Positions 33,795 through 45,475 are shown, counted from the stretch's first letter. The stretch: 64,000 nt of DNA from Diphasiastrum complanatum (GCA_029204225.1 CM055103.1:51923145-51987144), one strand, 5' to 3'. The notes: generated by a model not told the origin, from the letters alone. Numbers and translations are program-made.

Positions 33795-35815
33795 TCATTG
33801 TGCATTAAGACCAGCTCTTATCTGATCACTTCCAATAAGTTTAAAGACTTTTGTGAGGGAGAGGGTATTCAAAGAGAGTTTTCTTGTTCATATACTCCTC
33901 AGTAAAATGGAGTTGCTGTGAATGTGCAAAAGCCATTAGGCTGGAAGCTTCTCTGCCTAAAGAATTTTGGGGAGAGGCAGTTGCATGTGCAAACTATCTT
34001 TGTAATAGGCTTCCAAATCTTGCAATAGGAGGAAAGACACCATTTGAGATGTTGTATAAGAAAAAGCCTAAGGTAGATCATCTTAGGATTTTTGGCTGTG
34101 TATGCTTTGTGCATGTACCTATAGAAACTAGGATGAAGGAAGATCCTAATGCAGTGAAAGGAATTTTTGTAGGTTATGCATCTAATAAAAAAGCATACAA
34201 GATTTATTTGCCCTCTATTGAGAAAAATGTTGTTAGTAGAGATGTGGTCTTCCATGAAGATCAGAAATTTAACTTGGACGATGTGCAGATCAAAGAGACT
34301 CATGCAAGATCAATCATCAACCTTGATGCTGTTCAAGAAGAGGTGAGGCCGAGGCTTGAGGAGGAGCAGATTCAAGCTATCACACCAAGAAGATCTACAC
34401 GAGCAAGATCTGAGCCAAGGAGGCTCACATATGATGAAGAAGGAAGGCAAGTGAAAGGTGAAACTTCCTATGATGCACTTTTTATATCAGATGAAGAGCC
34501 TAAGGATGTCCAGGAAGCTTTTCAATCCAAGAAGTGGGTTGAAGCAATGACCCAAGAATTTGAAGCCTTGATGTCAAACAACACATGGGAGCTTGTGGAG
34601 CCACAAACAACATGCATGTGATTGGATGTAAGTGGGTATTCAGAATCAAGTATAATCATGATGGATCTATCAATAAGTATAAAGAAAGACTTTGTGCTAA
34701 AGTCTACTCTCAGATTAAAGGTCTTGATTATGAAGATACCTTTGCACTAGTTGCAAAGATGGTAACAATTCGAATACTCATCTCTCTTGCATGTCTTCAC
34801 AAATGGAGTATGTTCCAGTGTGATGTTTCTAATGCATTTCAATGGTTATCTTGAGGAGGAGATTTATATGGAGCAACCTCCAAGTTTTGTGAAGGAAGGT
34901 GATGAATCAAAAGTTTGTCTTTTGTTCAAAAGTCTGTATGGACTAAAATAGGCACCAAGGTCTTGGTATGCAAGGCTCAATTCTTATCACATATCACTCA
35001 GATTTTGTCTAAGTGAATATGACCCTTCTCTGTATTATAAGTTTGTAGATAGCTTTGTAATTATTCTTCTCATCTATGTAGATGATATCATTCTTTGTGG
35101 AAACAGTGAGAAGTTAGTTGAAGAAACTAAGCATGCACTTGTTACTAAGTTTAAAATGCATGACTTAGGAGTTCTTCATTATATTCTAGGCCTTGAAATA
35201 GATTTTTGGAAAGGTCATGCATTTATAAGCCAAAGTAGATATGCACTTTCCATGCTCAAGAAATTTCATATGGATAACTGTAAAGGCATAGATACACCTA
35301 TGGAGCACACTATAAAAGTTATTATCAAAGATGATGAAAAATTCTTTGAGGACATCACTCTTTATAGGAGTCTTATTGGCTCACTTATTTGGTTAACAGT
35401 GACTAGGCCTAATCTAAGCTTTTGTGTTCATAAGCTGAGTCAACACATGCAAGATCCAAAGTTATATCATTGGAAGTTGGCTAAAAGAGTCTTGAGGTAT
35501 ATATCTTCTACCTTGGATTATGGACTATACTATGGAGGAGAAGATCTGACTTTGATTGCTTTTTCAGATTCAGATTTTGCAGGAGACAGGTTGGATAGGA
35601 AATCCACAAGCTTACACTATATTTCTTGGAGGAAATTTGGTTTCTTGGCTGTCAAAGAAGCAGGCAACTATTTCCTTATCATCCTATGAAGCTGAATACA
35701 AATCTCTTACAACCACAACAAAGGAGGTTTTATGGATCAAAAGGCTACTTTTGGAACTTAAGTGTTATGTAGATGAAGATTTACCAATTATCAAGAATGA
35801 TAACATTTTCTGCTC
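33795..35815 (+). pseudogene. Copia pol: integrase end, RT and RNase H
   Basis: Integrase from FKDFCEGEGIQREFSCSYTPQ (about 33,840) through AKAIRLEASLPKEFW, GKTPFEMLYKKKP, IFGCVCFVHVP and GIFVGY, in one open frame to 34,621. RT starts VIGCKWVFRIKYNHDGS, has FQCDVSNAFQ and the catalytic box YVDDIILCGN near 35,080, then DLGVLHYILGLEI and TRPNLSFCVHKLSQHM. RNase H has FSDSDFAGD and SSYEAEYKSL. Frameshifts occur at about 34,615, 34,850, 35,150 and 35,640. No LTRs are attached; the left neighbour is the unusual element and the right one a gypsy gag. Confidence 0.85.
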
Positions 35816-35819
35816 AGGC

Positions 35820-37156
35820 TCTTGCAAATAATCCATTTTTTCATGAAGTCTTTGCAAACTTCTCAGGTTCCTTGTTCGCTTCTCCGTGGAAATTTTCCAA
35901 TGCTTTGATCTTCTCATCAAATTGTGCCTGCAACTTTTCCATCTATTTTTACTGGTTCTTCCCAAGTTTCTCAAACTCATTGAGCATCATTTATGCAGTA
36001 GCGTTGGGATTCATTGATGCAATAGTGGTGGATGTCGTAGTGGTCTGCCCTGTTGTATACGACAACATACTAATATTTGGCTCATCGTCTGAATCTTCAT
36101 CCTCTTCTCGAATTGCATCGTCCATAGCATTTTGCAAGAGTGCATACTCATTATGGTGTTTCAGCGCACGTCTGATCCATTTAGGTAGGCCTGACAAAAT
36201 TAATCAGCTCAGGTTTGCATTCAGATCTGAGAGGTTTCACCCGTTCAATGTAATCTCGAACCATTTCCCGCTTTCCCATTTTAGTTTTACTTAAAAGTAG
36301 GAAAGGGTCTTCCATAAACTTCTGTGGTTTGAATCATGTGGTGAGGGCTCGTTTAACAACCTCCCAATCTGTACGCTCAGTTTCATCTTGATTATAGTAC
36401 CAATCTTGTGCTGCACCTGTTAAGGCCATAGGAAATAGCTTAAGTTTCTCATCAAATTGCAATTGCAAATTTTCCATCTGTTTCTGTTGGGTCTTCCCAA
36501 GTTTCTCGATCTCATTGAGCATCATTTTTGCAGTAGCATTCGCATTCGTTGATGCAATAGTGGTGGATGTCGTAGTAGTCTGCCCTGCTGTATAAGGCAA
36601 CATATTGACATTCGGCTCATCATCCGAATCTTCATCCTCCTCCTAAATTGCATCGTCCATCGCATTTTGCAAAAAGTGCGTACTCATTATGGCGTTTCAG
36701 TTCACGTCTGATCCATTTAGGTAGACTTGACAAAAACCACATAATCATGGCATTTTCATTAATCAGCACAGGCTCACATTCAGATATAAGACATTTCACC
36801 CTTTCGATGTAATCTTGAACCATTTCCCACTTTCCCATTTTAATTTTACTTAGAAGTATGAAAGGGTCTTCCATAAACTTCCGCGGTTTGAATCGTGTGA
36901 TAAGGGCTCGTTTAACAACCTCCCAATCTGTACGCTCAGTTTCATCTTGGCTGCTAAGGCCATAGGAAACAACTTAAGTTTATCTTGAGGATAAATCTCA
37001 CCATAGACCTCACAGGATTCAGCATAGATCTGAAGAAATCGAACTGGATCCGTTAATCCATTATATTTGGGTAGATCCAATCACGGTGCTCTTCTAACAA
37101 TAATTGGATTGACCTCCTGTGGAGCACCTCCAAGAGCAGCTCCAGGGGCAGCCATT
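35820..37156 (-). pseudogene. Gypsy gag with internal tandem duplication
   Basis: The ATG at 37,156 gives MAAPGAALGGAPQEVNPIIV, a stop, then LDLPKYNGLTDPVRFLQIYA, the capsid region typical of Ty3/gypsy gag. Then KLKLFPMAL, DWEVVKRALT, FMEDPFILLSKIKMGK and YIERVKCLISECEP. A segment of about 530 bases occurs twice head to tail (about 36,449-36,990 and 35,917-36,448), each with the QTTTTSTTIAS and LNEIEKLGK stretch. No protease, RT or integrase follows. Stops are frequent. Confidence 0.7.
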
Positions 37157-38593
37157 TAGATCAAATTGATAATGTAATTGGATATAGATTTTTCCAAAAA
37201 CTATCTCAGATTAGATCTGCTAGCTCTATTCGACTTTTCAAGAATCTGATTCTATATGATGAAAAACTACCCAAAATTTGATCAATCAATACTTCTCAAA
37301 AATGATAAATCTCTCAGAGTACAATTCTAAATATATCAGATCTAATCCAAATTTTGACAGAGACTTGATATGGAAAATCAGAAACTAAAAATAGGACTGG
37401 CGAAGGTTATCTAGGCAAAGGTTAGCTCGGCGAAGGTTCAATAGTGCTATTTTGGGATAAAAACTTTCTGAACACTTTTCTGGGAATTTCTTGGGAAATA
37501 ACCTTCGCCGATTTCTCAGATGGAAGATCTGACACAGATGAAACTATGGACAACCGGACGAAGGTTTCTGACACAAGAAAATACAATTTTTGTGATTTGG
37601 CGAGGGTAAAATTCTTGTGAATATTGATTGTGATTACTCGTGAATACTAATCATGATTATTGTGTATCGTGAATACTGATCATGATTATTGTGAACTCTC
37701 ATCGTGAATACTGAAATATTCAGAATACTGATCGTGATTATTGTGAATATTCGTGAATCCTTGCCAACTTCAAAACTAAAAAATACTTCTCCTTAATCAC
37801 TCCACTTCCCTCTCCAGTTCCAGACTCTTCCTTTAAAATGTTTTTATGATGCCTTTTTTTTGTGATCTGATCAAGATAAACCTTCGTCAAACTCAAAAAT
37901 AGTATTTCTATATAAATAGAATGTTCTGGAAACTCGACGAAGGTTCTGGCGAAGCATCAAAAGTAATACTGGTAATTTTGCAAAAAAGTGACTTTTTTGG
38001 CAAAAATATGACAATATGACAACTGATGCTCTGAAAACCTTTCTATTTTTGGTATTATTTTTTGTCGACTTGGCAGTAGATAGATCTGAATCACATCTAA
38101 GCACAGTGAATTGGGTGAAGGTTCTTTTTCTGTATTTTTTAGGATTTTGATAATTTTTGGTATTTTTTGGTGGTTTTTCTGATGTTTCTGAAAATCTGCT
38201 GGGAATTAATCTTTGCCCTTCAAAATGAAGGTTCTGTAAACAAAACCAAAGGTGTCTGCAACTTGGCGAAAGTTTCTTGAAAGAGGGTAAAAAGTTTTGG
38301 ACTCTAATGACGCTTTTTGCCTCTTTTTGACCAAATTTGACAGAGTTGACCGATTTTTGTTATTTTCTCTGATATCTCAGATCCAAATGGATCTTAAGAT
38401 TAGTGATCTGAATAGCTTTCCCTATTTAATAATCAGATTAGATTTCAAACAAGCAAATCCACTCAAAATCTATCAAAATCAATCCCAAACTATCCCTACA
38501 ATGCAGTTTTAACACTATTCATGCCATGACAAGATGCCTAATGCAAGCTAACCATCAGCCAAACATGCTGCAAACTGAAAAATTGGCGTAGCT
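37157..38593 (-). other. Gypsy leader with degenerate repeats
   Basis: Non-coding region between PBS and gag. It contains a minisatellite of about 30 bases (GTGAATACTGATCATGATTATT-like) at 37,614-37,757 and at least six scattered GGCGAAGGTT-like motifs, some in each orientation. No protein is evident. Confidence 0.45.
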
Positions 38594-38613
38594 CCTCGGC
38601 AACGGTGCCAAAA
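38594..38613 (-). promoter_or_regulatory. Gypsy LTR-leader junction motif
   Basis: On the minus strand TTTTGGCACCGTTGCCGAGG, close to the TTTGGCGCCGTTGCCGGGGA motif common just after the 5' LTR of plant Tat/Athila-type gypsy elements. It supports the orientation given for the gag. Confidence 0.6.
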
Positions 38614-38624
38614 TTATAGTGGAT

Positions 38625-39268
38625 TTTTTTCCTTGCCTAACCTGAATCCAAGATCTAGTCAATCTAGCATCAAAGAGACGGAGTTAGTTGTCATGTGTAG
38701 GTTCATTCCCATGAGAACGATAGTATAGTTCAGATTTCAACATGAATGGAGGATCTAACACTAACATCCATTAACACTAAGCATTAACACTACATCCATT
38801 AACCCTAAATCCACAACAATGATAGAAACTCATCTCTCTCTCCCTTTCTCTCTCAGAAAAAAAATAAGAAATAGCAATCCCAATAATAATCAGATTCAAC
38901 AATTAGCAAAATTCAAAGAAAGCATGAGTTATTGAAATGAGGAAATGAGCATGAGGAGCAACTTGAGTTGCTCCCTTTTTATGGTAGAGAGGAGGACTCT
39001 GGCCTCTAAATCCTATTGGTCTAGTCTTGCCTCTCTTTTTATTCAAATTTAAAAAAGTGTGGGAACCATCAAAATTGGAGGGAAACCCAACTTTATTCAC
39101 TAACTTGACATTTAGGCCCTGCAACATTAAAAGTCCCGCAAAAAGGCCTAAAGTTAATCAAATAACTATGTGATCATTGGGCTGGACTTACACACGCAGG
39201 ATGCCAAATCCCTCTCAGTTATTAACTAGGGTTAGGGTTGCCTTGGGATCCACAAACCCTCCAACAAG
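38625..39268 (-). repeat. Possible gypsy 5' LTR
   Basis: Between the junction motif and TGTTGGAGGG (minus strand, start at about 39,268). It ends CACTATAAT rather than CA, and no second LTR is available for comparison, so both limits are uncertain. Confidence 0.35.
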
Positions 39269-39757
39269 ATGTCATCAAAGATCAGTTTCAAAACCTCAAA
39301 GGAAAAGAAAGTTCCCATGTAGCCGACCTGTCAGATTCTCCTGACACATTGAACGCATTCAAGGATTCAGATTCAAGGGGACTATTGGATTAGTCTCTTT
39401 CTTACTAATCGACTAATCGGTTTTAATCTTCATCCATCGTTTGTCCAGTTCTGCAAATTTCCCCGTGTCTTTACACAATCAATAGATTTACAAGTGTTTT
39501 TATACAATCTGCAAAAATACACGGAGTTTGACAACAGTGTCGCATTTTTCGCATATCAAGAATCTCATGGAAAAATGCAGTGTCGTTTTTCTCGCATTTT
39601 TTGCCTGTCAAGATTTGTGAGTAAATATGCAGAGTCACATTTTTTGCATTTTTCAAAGTGCCTCAAATATTAAGGAAATGACTCTGGAAAAGCGTGGGGC
39701 TACCCTAATATGAAGGAAATGTGTTTTTAGGACATTGTTGGGTTTTTCGTAAAAGGT
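39269..39757. other. Intergenic, no gene seen
   Basis: Contains a diverged direct repeat of about 65 bases with TCGCATTTTTC cores (39,540-39,655), no coding similarity. It ends at the left edge of duplication copy B. Confidence 0.4.
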
Positions 39758-40250
39758 CGACACTGTCGCCTGTGGCAGTTTTGGTTCATTTCTACAGAGT
39801 GACAGTTCTAGTTCATTTATGCAGATAGACTATTTACGGCCAATCTCCTCCGCTTATCAGAAATCAATGACAAGGAACCGGATGAATGCCGACGAACACT
39901 AGCCAACTGGCAATCACATTTGACGACCTAATTGCTTAGTATATATAGCTCTTCATATTCATACATCTAATCATCGAAGTCAATAAGTTCTCAAGTTCAA
40001 CAAGTATTGTAGTTAGCTCTCTATCAAGCTTTCAAGATTGAACTCTCTTGAGCATTCTTGCTTAGTCTTTTAGAGTTTTATTTTAGAGTTGCTATTGCGC
40101 TACTGCTTATCAGAAAAGCTGCTTATTATCAGACTTTTTCTCAGTTACTCAGAGATAGCTTAGAGTGCGCAGTTTCTATTTGCTATTGTCTTGCGCTAAT
40201 TAGCATCTGATTTTGTTTTTCTGAATCAATACTATCTTCGTATTGTGTTC
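39758..40250 (+). repeat. LTR-like fragment (copy B)
   Basis: Counterpart of 1,108-1,600, with a clearer TATA box (GTATATATAGCTCTTC at about 39,938). Same reservations as for copy A. Confidence 0.35.
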
Positions 40251-40299
40251 AGTATATGTCATAATGCATGCATCTCAGCATATGTCAGAGTGCATGTAT

Positions 40300-40421
40300 C
40301 TCTGTAGTCATCTGATATCTCTAAGCTAAGGTCTCCTAGGACGACTTGCAGCCCTTCTTGTAGGAGGATGATGAGGAGGGCAACATGTTGACAATCATGC
40401 TGTCTACTTGGTACGAGCCAT
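40300..40421 (-). pseudogene. Histone H3 N-terminal fragment (copy B of the H3-ULP gene)
   Basis: From the ATG at 40,421 the codons give M-A-R-T-K-stop-T-A-stop-L-S-T, later TRRAAS and RPRRP-stop-LRDIR-stop-LQR. Both early stops are explained by C-to-T change of CAG (Gln5) and CGA (Arg8; CGA is retained in copy A). The restored positions coincide with the canonical H3 tail except Leu for Lys9. LRDIR-x-LQR fits the H3 LREIRKYQ segment. The histone fold and protease are lost at the LTR-like block. This is the best-preserved H3 tail in the window. Confidence 0.75.
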
Positions 40422-40659
40422 AGGAGGATCCCATATCACTACGATGCACCGAATGTGAGAAGGTGATGAAGGAAACTAAAAATGATGCATGGTGGCGATA
40501 TGAGACCAGCGGCATATCGCTATGATGCACGAGAAGGGTACATATAATAGATTGCATTGGAGTGGGTGCGTGGTGGCGATATTTGGCTGTCTAGTGCTGG
40601 AGCAAAAGGGTGCGAGAGTGCACGAGAGACAATAACTAAAAATGAGATGAAAATCTGCT

Positions 40660-40944
40660 TATACAGTGCTCGAACAAGATAATCATGTTTGCACGTGATG
40701 TGACATGCGGTCTCTTCCACACATGCAATGACAAATGACAAATTCTCAACCTTACATGTGTCGCATTGTGATAGGGCCGTACTCTTGCCCGTTGTCTCGC
40801 ACATGCGAGGAGACATGTTGCACTCCTAACCATACACATGTTGGCTAATAAGTTGGCCATTTTTTTCTGCACATGCGGCCATCTGGACCGTAGATATTCA
40901 AGACACGTGTACGGCCCAGATCTTCTCAATGAAAGTATATATAA
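40660..40944. promoter_or_regulatory. G-box/E-box array and TATA of gene 2 (copy B)
   Basis: CACGTG at about 40,693 and 40,904 plus several CACATG sites, ending with TATATATAA at 40,936-40,944. It corresponds to 2,010-2,277 in copy A and to 31,100-31,480 in the fullest element. Confidence 0.5.
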
Positions 40945-41186
40945 GAGTACCTTTCTCTGAAACCTTTTTTAAAAAATCGAGACAATCAGACCTTCGAAGA
41001 CTTTCTCCAAGTCATCTGAATATTGCCACCACCATACAATTGCAATCGTTATTGTCTTCCATCCAGGCGCGTGTCATCTAGGTGCGTAATGCCGATATCC
41101 ATTACTACCTATCACCATCATGCGCCAGTAACTTGTCCATCACTTTCTCTCTATCATCGGCACATGGTATCAATATCCCACCCGAT

Positions 41187-42540
41187 ATGGCTTCTTTGTC
41201 TACCAGCTCCACTCACGACAAAGCGCTGCATTCCTTGTTGATGCTGGGGTTAGGACTAGATAGGCTCATTTTGCCTCCTACTTTGATATGAAGTTTGACA
41301 TAAAGAGGTTTGTCATCGAGCATAGAGAAATTTTTCAATAAACTTTATACAGATTTTTATGAGTGTCTGTAACAGAATATTCTTTTGATGGATGGCCTAT
41401 GATTTGTGCATTTCACTCAGCCATGTGCCAAACAAAGGCATGATCGTAATTCACCAAACTTATCGATCTATTCAAACAAGTCATATTCTGTGAGGAACAC
41501 AATCGTGTTTGTTGGTTCATTCAGGAGGGCATGGTCTTTGTCTTCTATATATCTGCTCTTATCCCTGATAAGACAAAATCTTCTAGATTGGTTTGCCATG
41601 ATAGCTCGACCATGATTGCTGCCATCCCCCAGTACTCTTGCTGTTCCACAGGCCACACCATTATTGATGAGGTTTTAGGAGATGCAGAGGAGGCTAGGCT
41701 AGCACAAGAGTATGACCCTGCCAAGGCCCGTGCTTTGTCGATCTCTCCCTTATCTACCGTAAGCGAGAATGGCCAAAGCAGAACCCTACTAGACATCCTT
41801 ATGTACTGTATGGATGACATTCCTTTCTTGTCCATAAATGATATTGGAGATGTGATGGACCTCAGAGAAGATGAGATACTTTCTCTTCTATCAAGCATGA
41901 TTACTGAGTTTAAAGATTTTATTGATTTTAATGATGATGACCTTAGAGATGGCATCAACTATGAGGACCAGGAAGAATGGCAAAGTGGGACAGATGCCCT
42001 CCAGAGGTTGTTATCTAAGAGTAGAGCATATGAGGCTAATATGTCGAGTGAGGAGGAGTTTTTGATTTTTCAGAAAAAGTATCCTCCAACTCTCAAACAT
42101 ACTATTCCAGTGTTGGTCACAATTTACATGCTATTGGTGTACTCCAAGCCGACGAGGAAGATATGCCAAGTGCATTGTCTCATAAAAATCATTTTACTGA
42201 GATGTACCAAGATGCATTTATTATTTTAGGTATAACTGATGATTGATCTAGTAGTTTGACAAACATTTAATTATGTATTGCAAGAAACCTTGGAAATTCA
42301 TGCCTTTGCGAGCTGACATAGAGGCTTGAGAGAGAGAGACATTTTGTAAATAATGAAATTTGTATTCATCACAAAAGGTTCACTTTGAATGCGGGAACTT
42401 TAATCATGGCCATTAGGGCCCTTTCATTTTTTTCTCAAGGGCATAATATCCAAAAAATACATATAAAATCATTTTTGTCAAAAGAGACATTGCTCTTAAA
42501 GTATTCAGTTATGTGCCAGAATATATTCCTATGAGATTTT
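41187..42540 (+). pseudogene. Gene 2 of the unusual element (copy B)
   Basis: MASLSTSSTHDKALHS at 41,187, early frameshifts, then a long open frame to about 42,228: STMIAAIPQYSC, IIDEVLGDAEEARLA, LLDILMYCMDDIPFLS, REDEILSLLSSMITEFKDF, an acidic stretch, and MSSEEEFLIFQ. Beyond a stop the conserved C-terminal domain is visible as NNEICIHHKRFTL and IMAIRALSFF (42,350-42,430), then KIIFVKRDIALKV-like sequence. It matches copy 2 across the whole length, which suggests a real protein family under past selection. Function unknown; acidic and without membrane segments. Confidence 0.6.
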
Positions 42541-42599
42541 TTTTTCTTAGATAATAAATGTCATGCTACTCCACAAAACAAAATAAAATGATTGAAAAA

Positions 42600-43180
42600 A
42601 AAATTTCTTGAATCCTTTTTCTACGTTAAGTGAGAGCTCATCAATGTCCTTCAACATCCTTTTTTGCTTATTTCTTTTTAATTTCTTATCTAGTATGCGA
42701 GTTTCTTCTTTTAACTGATCATTTGATATACGTAATGTTTGAATAGCTTATTGATGTTAATCATTACTTTCATTTAATTTTACCATAATATTATGCAAAT
42801 ATGCATTATCTTCATTGTAATAATGTGTTCTCTTTTTCTCCATAGTCAACTAGCAAACCATTCAACATACATTCTAAGCTTTGGATTTTTTGAACCGAGT
42901 TTGCAACGCCATAAGTCCTCAATCTTTCACAGTAACCAAGTAGACCATTTTTTTCCTTCACACAAATATGTTATGAGTTGTGTGATGGATTGAAATTGTG
43001 AATATTGCATCGAGCTTGGATCCAATGGATACAAACTTCCGTCAACCCATAGTTCATAGTTTTTTTTTTGGTTGATTCTATAATGAGCAATAATATCAAG
43101 TGGAGAAACTGTGGATTTAGGTAGTGGAGTATTCTCGATAGGGAGAACAATATGTAGATGAAACTTAAACATCCCTGCAA
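42600..43180 (-). pseudogene. Transposase N-terminal fragment (copy B)
   Basis: Minus strand: HYRINQKKNYELWVDGSLYP, FQSITQLITYLCEGK, then in shifted frames LGYCERLRTYGV, IQSLECMLNGLLVDYGEK and the coiled coil LRISNDQLKEETRILDKK. It equals copy A (3,450-2,940) and the N-terminal domain of copies 1 and 2. It is convergent with gene 2; the catalytic core has been lost in both A and B. Confidence 0.6.
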
Positions 43181-43398
43181 ATATAAGCTGATAGATAAAA
43201 AAAAATCAGATACTCTTCTTCTTCCATGGTGTTTCTTCTCTCACCAGTTAAAACAAGGGTACACAATCTCATTTCAAATTTAAAAAGTTAGTTAATGAGC
43301 ATCATAGGTTCTTGAAATCGTAGTTGCATGCGTCATAGTAATCTCACATTAACTACACATTATTGGTAACATTAAGCTAAACTGGACCTGAATGGTCC

Positions 43399-43620
43399 AT
43401 GGTTTATGTCACGAAGTTCCTTGCTCATACCGATCCTTCTATTTCTCGTCTTTGGGATAATAAGAATGATGAGCATGTTGTTGGGGAGTTTCCTCAGGGA
43501 AAAGGAGCAATCATGAGAATGAGTGAGTCCTTCAGGGAGAAGGTAAATAAGTTTAGCATTCTTAATAGCGAAGAAATGCAAAAGTGGATTTTGAAATGCA
43601 AAGAGGCCAAGGCTTATAGC
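43399..43620 (+). mobile_element. CACTA TNP2 fragment (copy B)
   Basis: MVYVTKFLAHTDPSISRLWD to KWILKCKEAKAYS, the same piece as 3,748-3,965. It breaks at about 43,620, where copia integrase begins; copy A continues with TNP2. The exchange therefore happened after the duplication or in this copy only. Confidence 0.75.
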
Positions 43621-44332
43621 AACATCAAGGACCCCACAACAAAATGGAGTGGCTGAAAGGAAGAATAGGACTTTATGTGAAAGTGCTAAAGCTATGAGGT
43701 TAAGTGCTAATCTTGACAAACCATTTTGGGATCAAGCTTTGTTGTGTGCCAATTTCTTGTGCAATAGGTGGCCGAGTGCTATTTTGGATGGAAGGACACC
43801 TTTTGAGATGCTATTCAAGAGGAGGCCGAGTGTCTACTTTCTAAGAACCTTTGAATGCACAGGCTATGTCAACATTACTCTTGATGATAGGACCAAGGAG
43901 GATCCATCTTCAAGAAGAGGTATTTTTGTTGGATATAGTGAGGTGAGTAAAGCCTATAAGGTTTACATTCCTTCTACTAACAAAGTGATTGTTGGCAGAA
44001 ATGTCATTTTTGATGAGGGAAACATTCCAAAGGTGTCTTCAAGCATGATTGATGGTAGAGTGGATGGATCTAATATTCCTGATGTTGATGAGAAGGATCC
44101 TACTTTGGATGGTGGTGATAATGGACCTTCATCAAGTCAAAAGCCAAGGAGAACATCAAGAGAAAGAAAAGTATCTGCAAGGCTCACATATGATCAAAAG
44201 GGTAAGCAAGTAGTTTCTGGAAATTATGCTGCTTTCCTAACTTCTTTCGATGAGCCTACAAGTGTAGATCAAGCAAAGAAAGGAGAGGAGTGGATCCAAG
44301 CAATGGATCTTGAGTATCAATCTCTTATGAAG
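43621..44332 (+). pseudogene. Copia integrase end and start of RT
   Basis: In frame from PTTKWSG (stop) then AERKNRTLCESAKAMRLSAN, FWDQALLCANFLCNRW, GRTPFEMLFKRRPS, GIFVGYSEVSKAYKVY and a hinge with ARLTYDQKGKQV, ending EWIQAMDLEYQSLMKS. It is one of the longest open copia pieces in the window, but it lacks the integrase DD residues and all RT motifs. Confidence 0.8.
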
Positions 44333-44838
44333 AGTGGAACATCTTTTGGAGGATCTTCTTGTGTACATGGAGCCATGCAAGTGGATGGATGTTATCTTGC
44401 TATAAAATCAAGTATTGGATCTGGAAAACCAAGTTTTTTCAATTACTTTGATGATCAAGTTGAAGATCAAGAAGTTGATCTCAAAGCGCTTCAACTAGTC
44501 AAAAGGAAAGTTGGGAATTTGGAGCTAGTCAAGGGGAGAGGTAATTAGCAAAGATGTTATGGATCTGTTTTTGCAGCATATTGATGACTCAAGTAAGGTC
44601 AAAGGAGCAGCAAGGAAGTGTTGTTCAAGTTTACTTTACTTGTTCTATCTCATATTTAAGCAATTTCATGTGGATGTGTGCAAATTGTCAAGATATGGTA
44701 AAACTAGCTACATTGGTGAGCATTGTTTTGATGTTGGATTTGTACTAGCATTCTTGGCTGATTTTTCTGATGGAAATGAAGCTATTGGAGGTTCATTATG
44801 TCACTCATTCATGGTCAAGTCATCAAGGTATGATGGTA
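44333..44838 (+). other. Unassigned sequence with open frames fused to copia
   Basis: After LEYQSLMKS the frame continues GTSFGGSSCVHGAMQVDGCY and ends at 44,548; this start of RT is not normal. A second frame (44,547 onwards) reads VMDLFLQHIDDSSKVKGAAR and CHSFMVKSSRYDGI. I do not recognise the latter protein. It may be captured host sequence or diverged retroelement leader. Confidence 0.35.
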
Positions 44839-44842
44839 TCTT

Positions 44843-45475
44843 GAGGCAAGATGGAGATGGAGGCTTAAAGCGGCTGCATCTGAAAAGGCACCAAAAAGAG
44901 TGCATTCGTCCCATAAGCAAATGGAGACTATAACGGAACCCACATATAAGCTCATTGTAGACAATGTACCCTTGTCCCCTGGTACCAGCTCTTTTGGGGT
45001 CAAAGGGAAATGATGGCGGGTGGCTAGGCGGTGGGGATGGGATGTCGCACACGGCCCGCAGGCACGTACAACGCCTTACATCGTCTACTGGACCGCTCTC
45101 CACTATCGACAAACTTTGAGTTGGTATCAAAGCAAGTGTTCTGGTCATGAATGAGCAAGTGGGGGTTTCCTTTGCCCTATGCTCGCTTGAGTGGGGGTGT
45201 TGGAGGATGCAAGCTATGCACAAAGTGGCTGCGTTCGAAAAGGCACCAAAAAGAGTGCATTCGTCCCATAAGCAAATGGAGATTATAACAAAACCCACAT
45301 ATAAGCTCATTGTAGACAATGTACCCTTGTCCCCTAGTACTAGCCCTTTTGGGGTCAAAGGGAAATGATGGCGGGTGGCTAGGCGATGGGGATGGGATCC
45401 TGCACGCGGCCTGTAGGCGCGCACAATGCACCACATCGTCTACTGGACCACTCTCCACTACCGACAAACTCAGAG
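44843..45475 (+). mobile_element. TRIM-like miniature LTR retroelement
   Basis: Two direct repeats of about 278 bases (44,843-45,120 and 45,198-45,475) flank only 77 bases. Directly after the first repeat is TGGTATCAAAGC (45,122-45,133), a Met-tRNA-type PBS, and directly before the second is GAGTGGGGG (45,189-45,197), a polypurine tract; the second repeat starts TGTTGGAGG. This LTR-PBS-PPT-LTR arrangement without coding capacity is that of TRIM elements. The repeats are about 90% alike by eye and unusually GC-rich. Confidence 0.7.

Noticed and set aside
35773-36294. Long plus-strand frame of 173 codons
   Set aside because: Antisense of the gypsy gag, whose motifs are clear on the minus strand.
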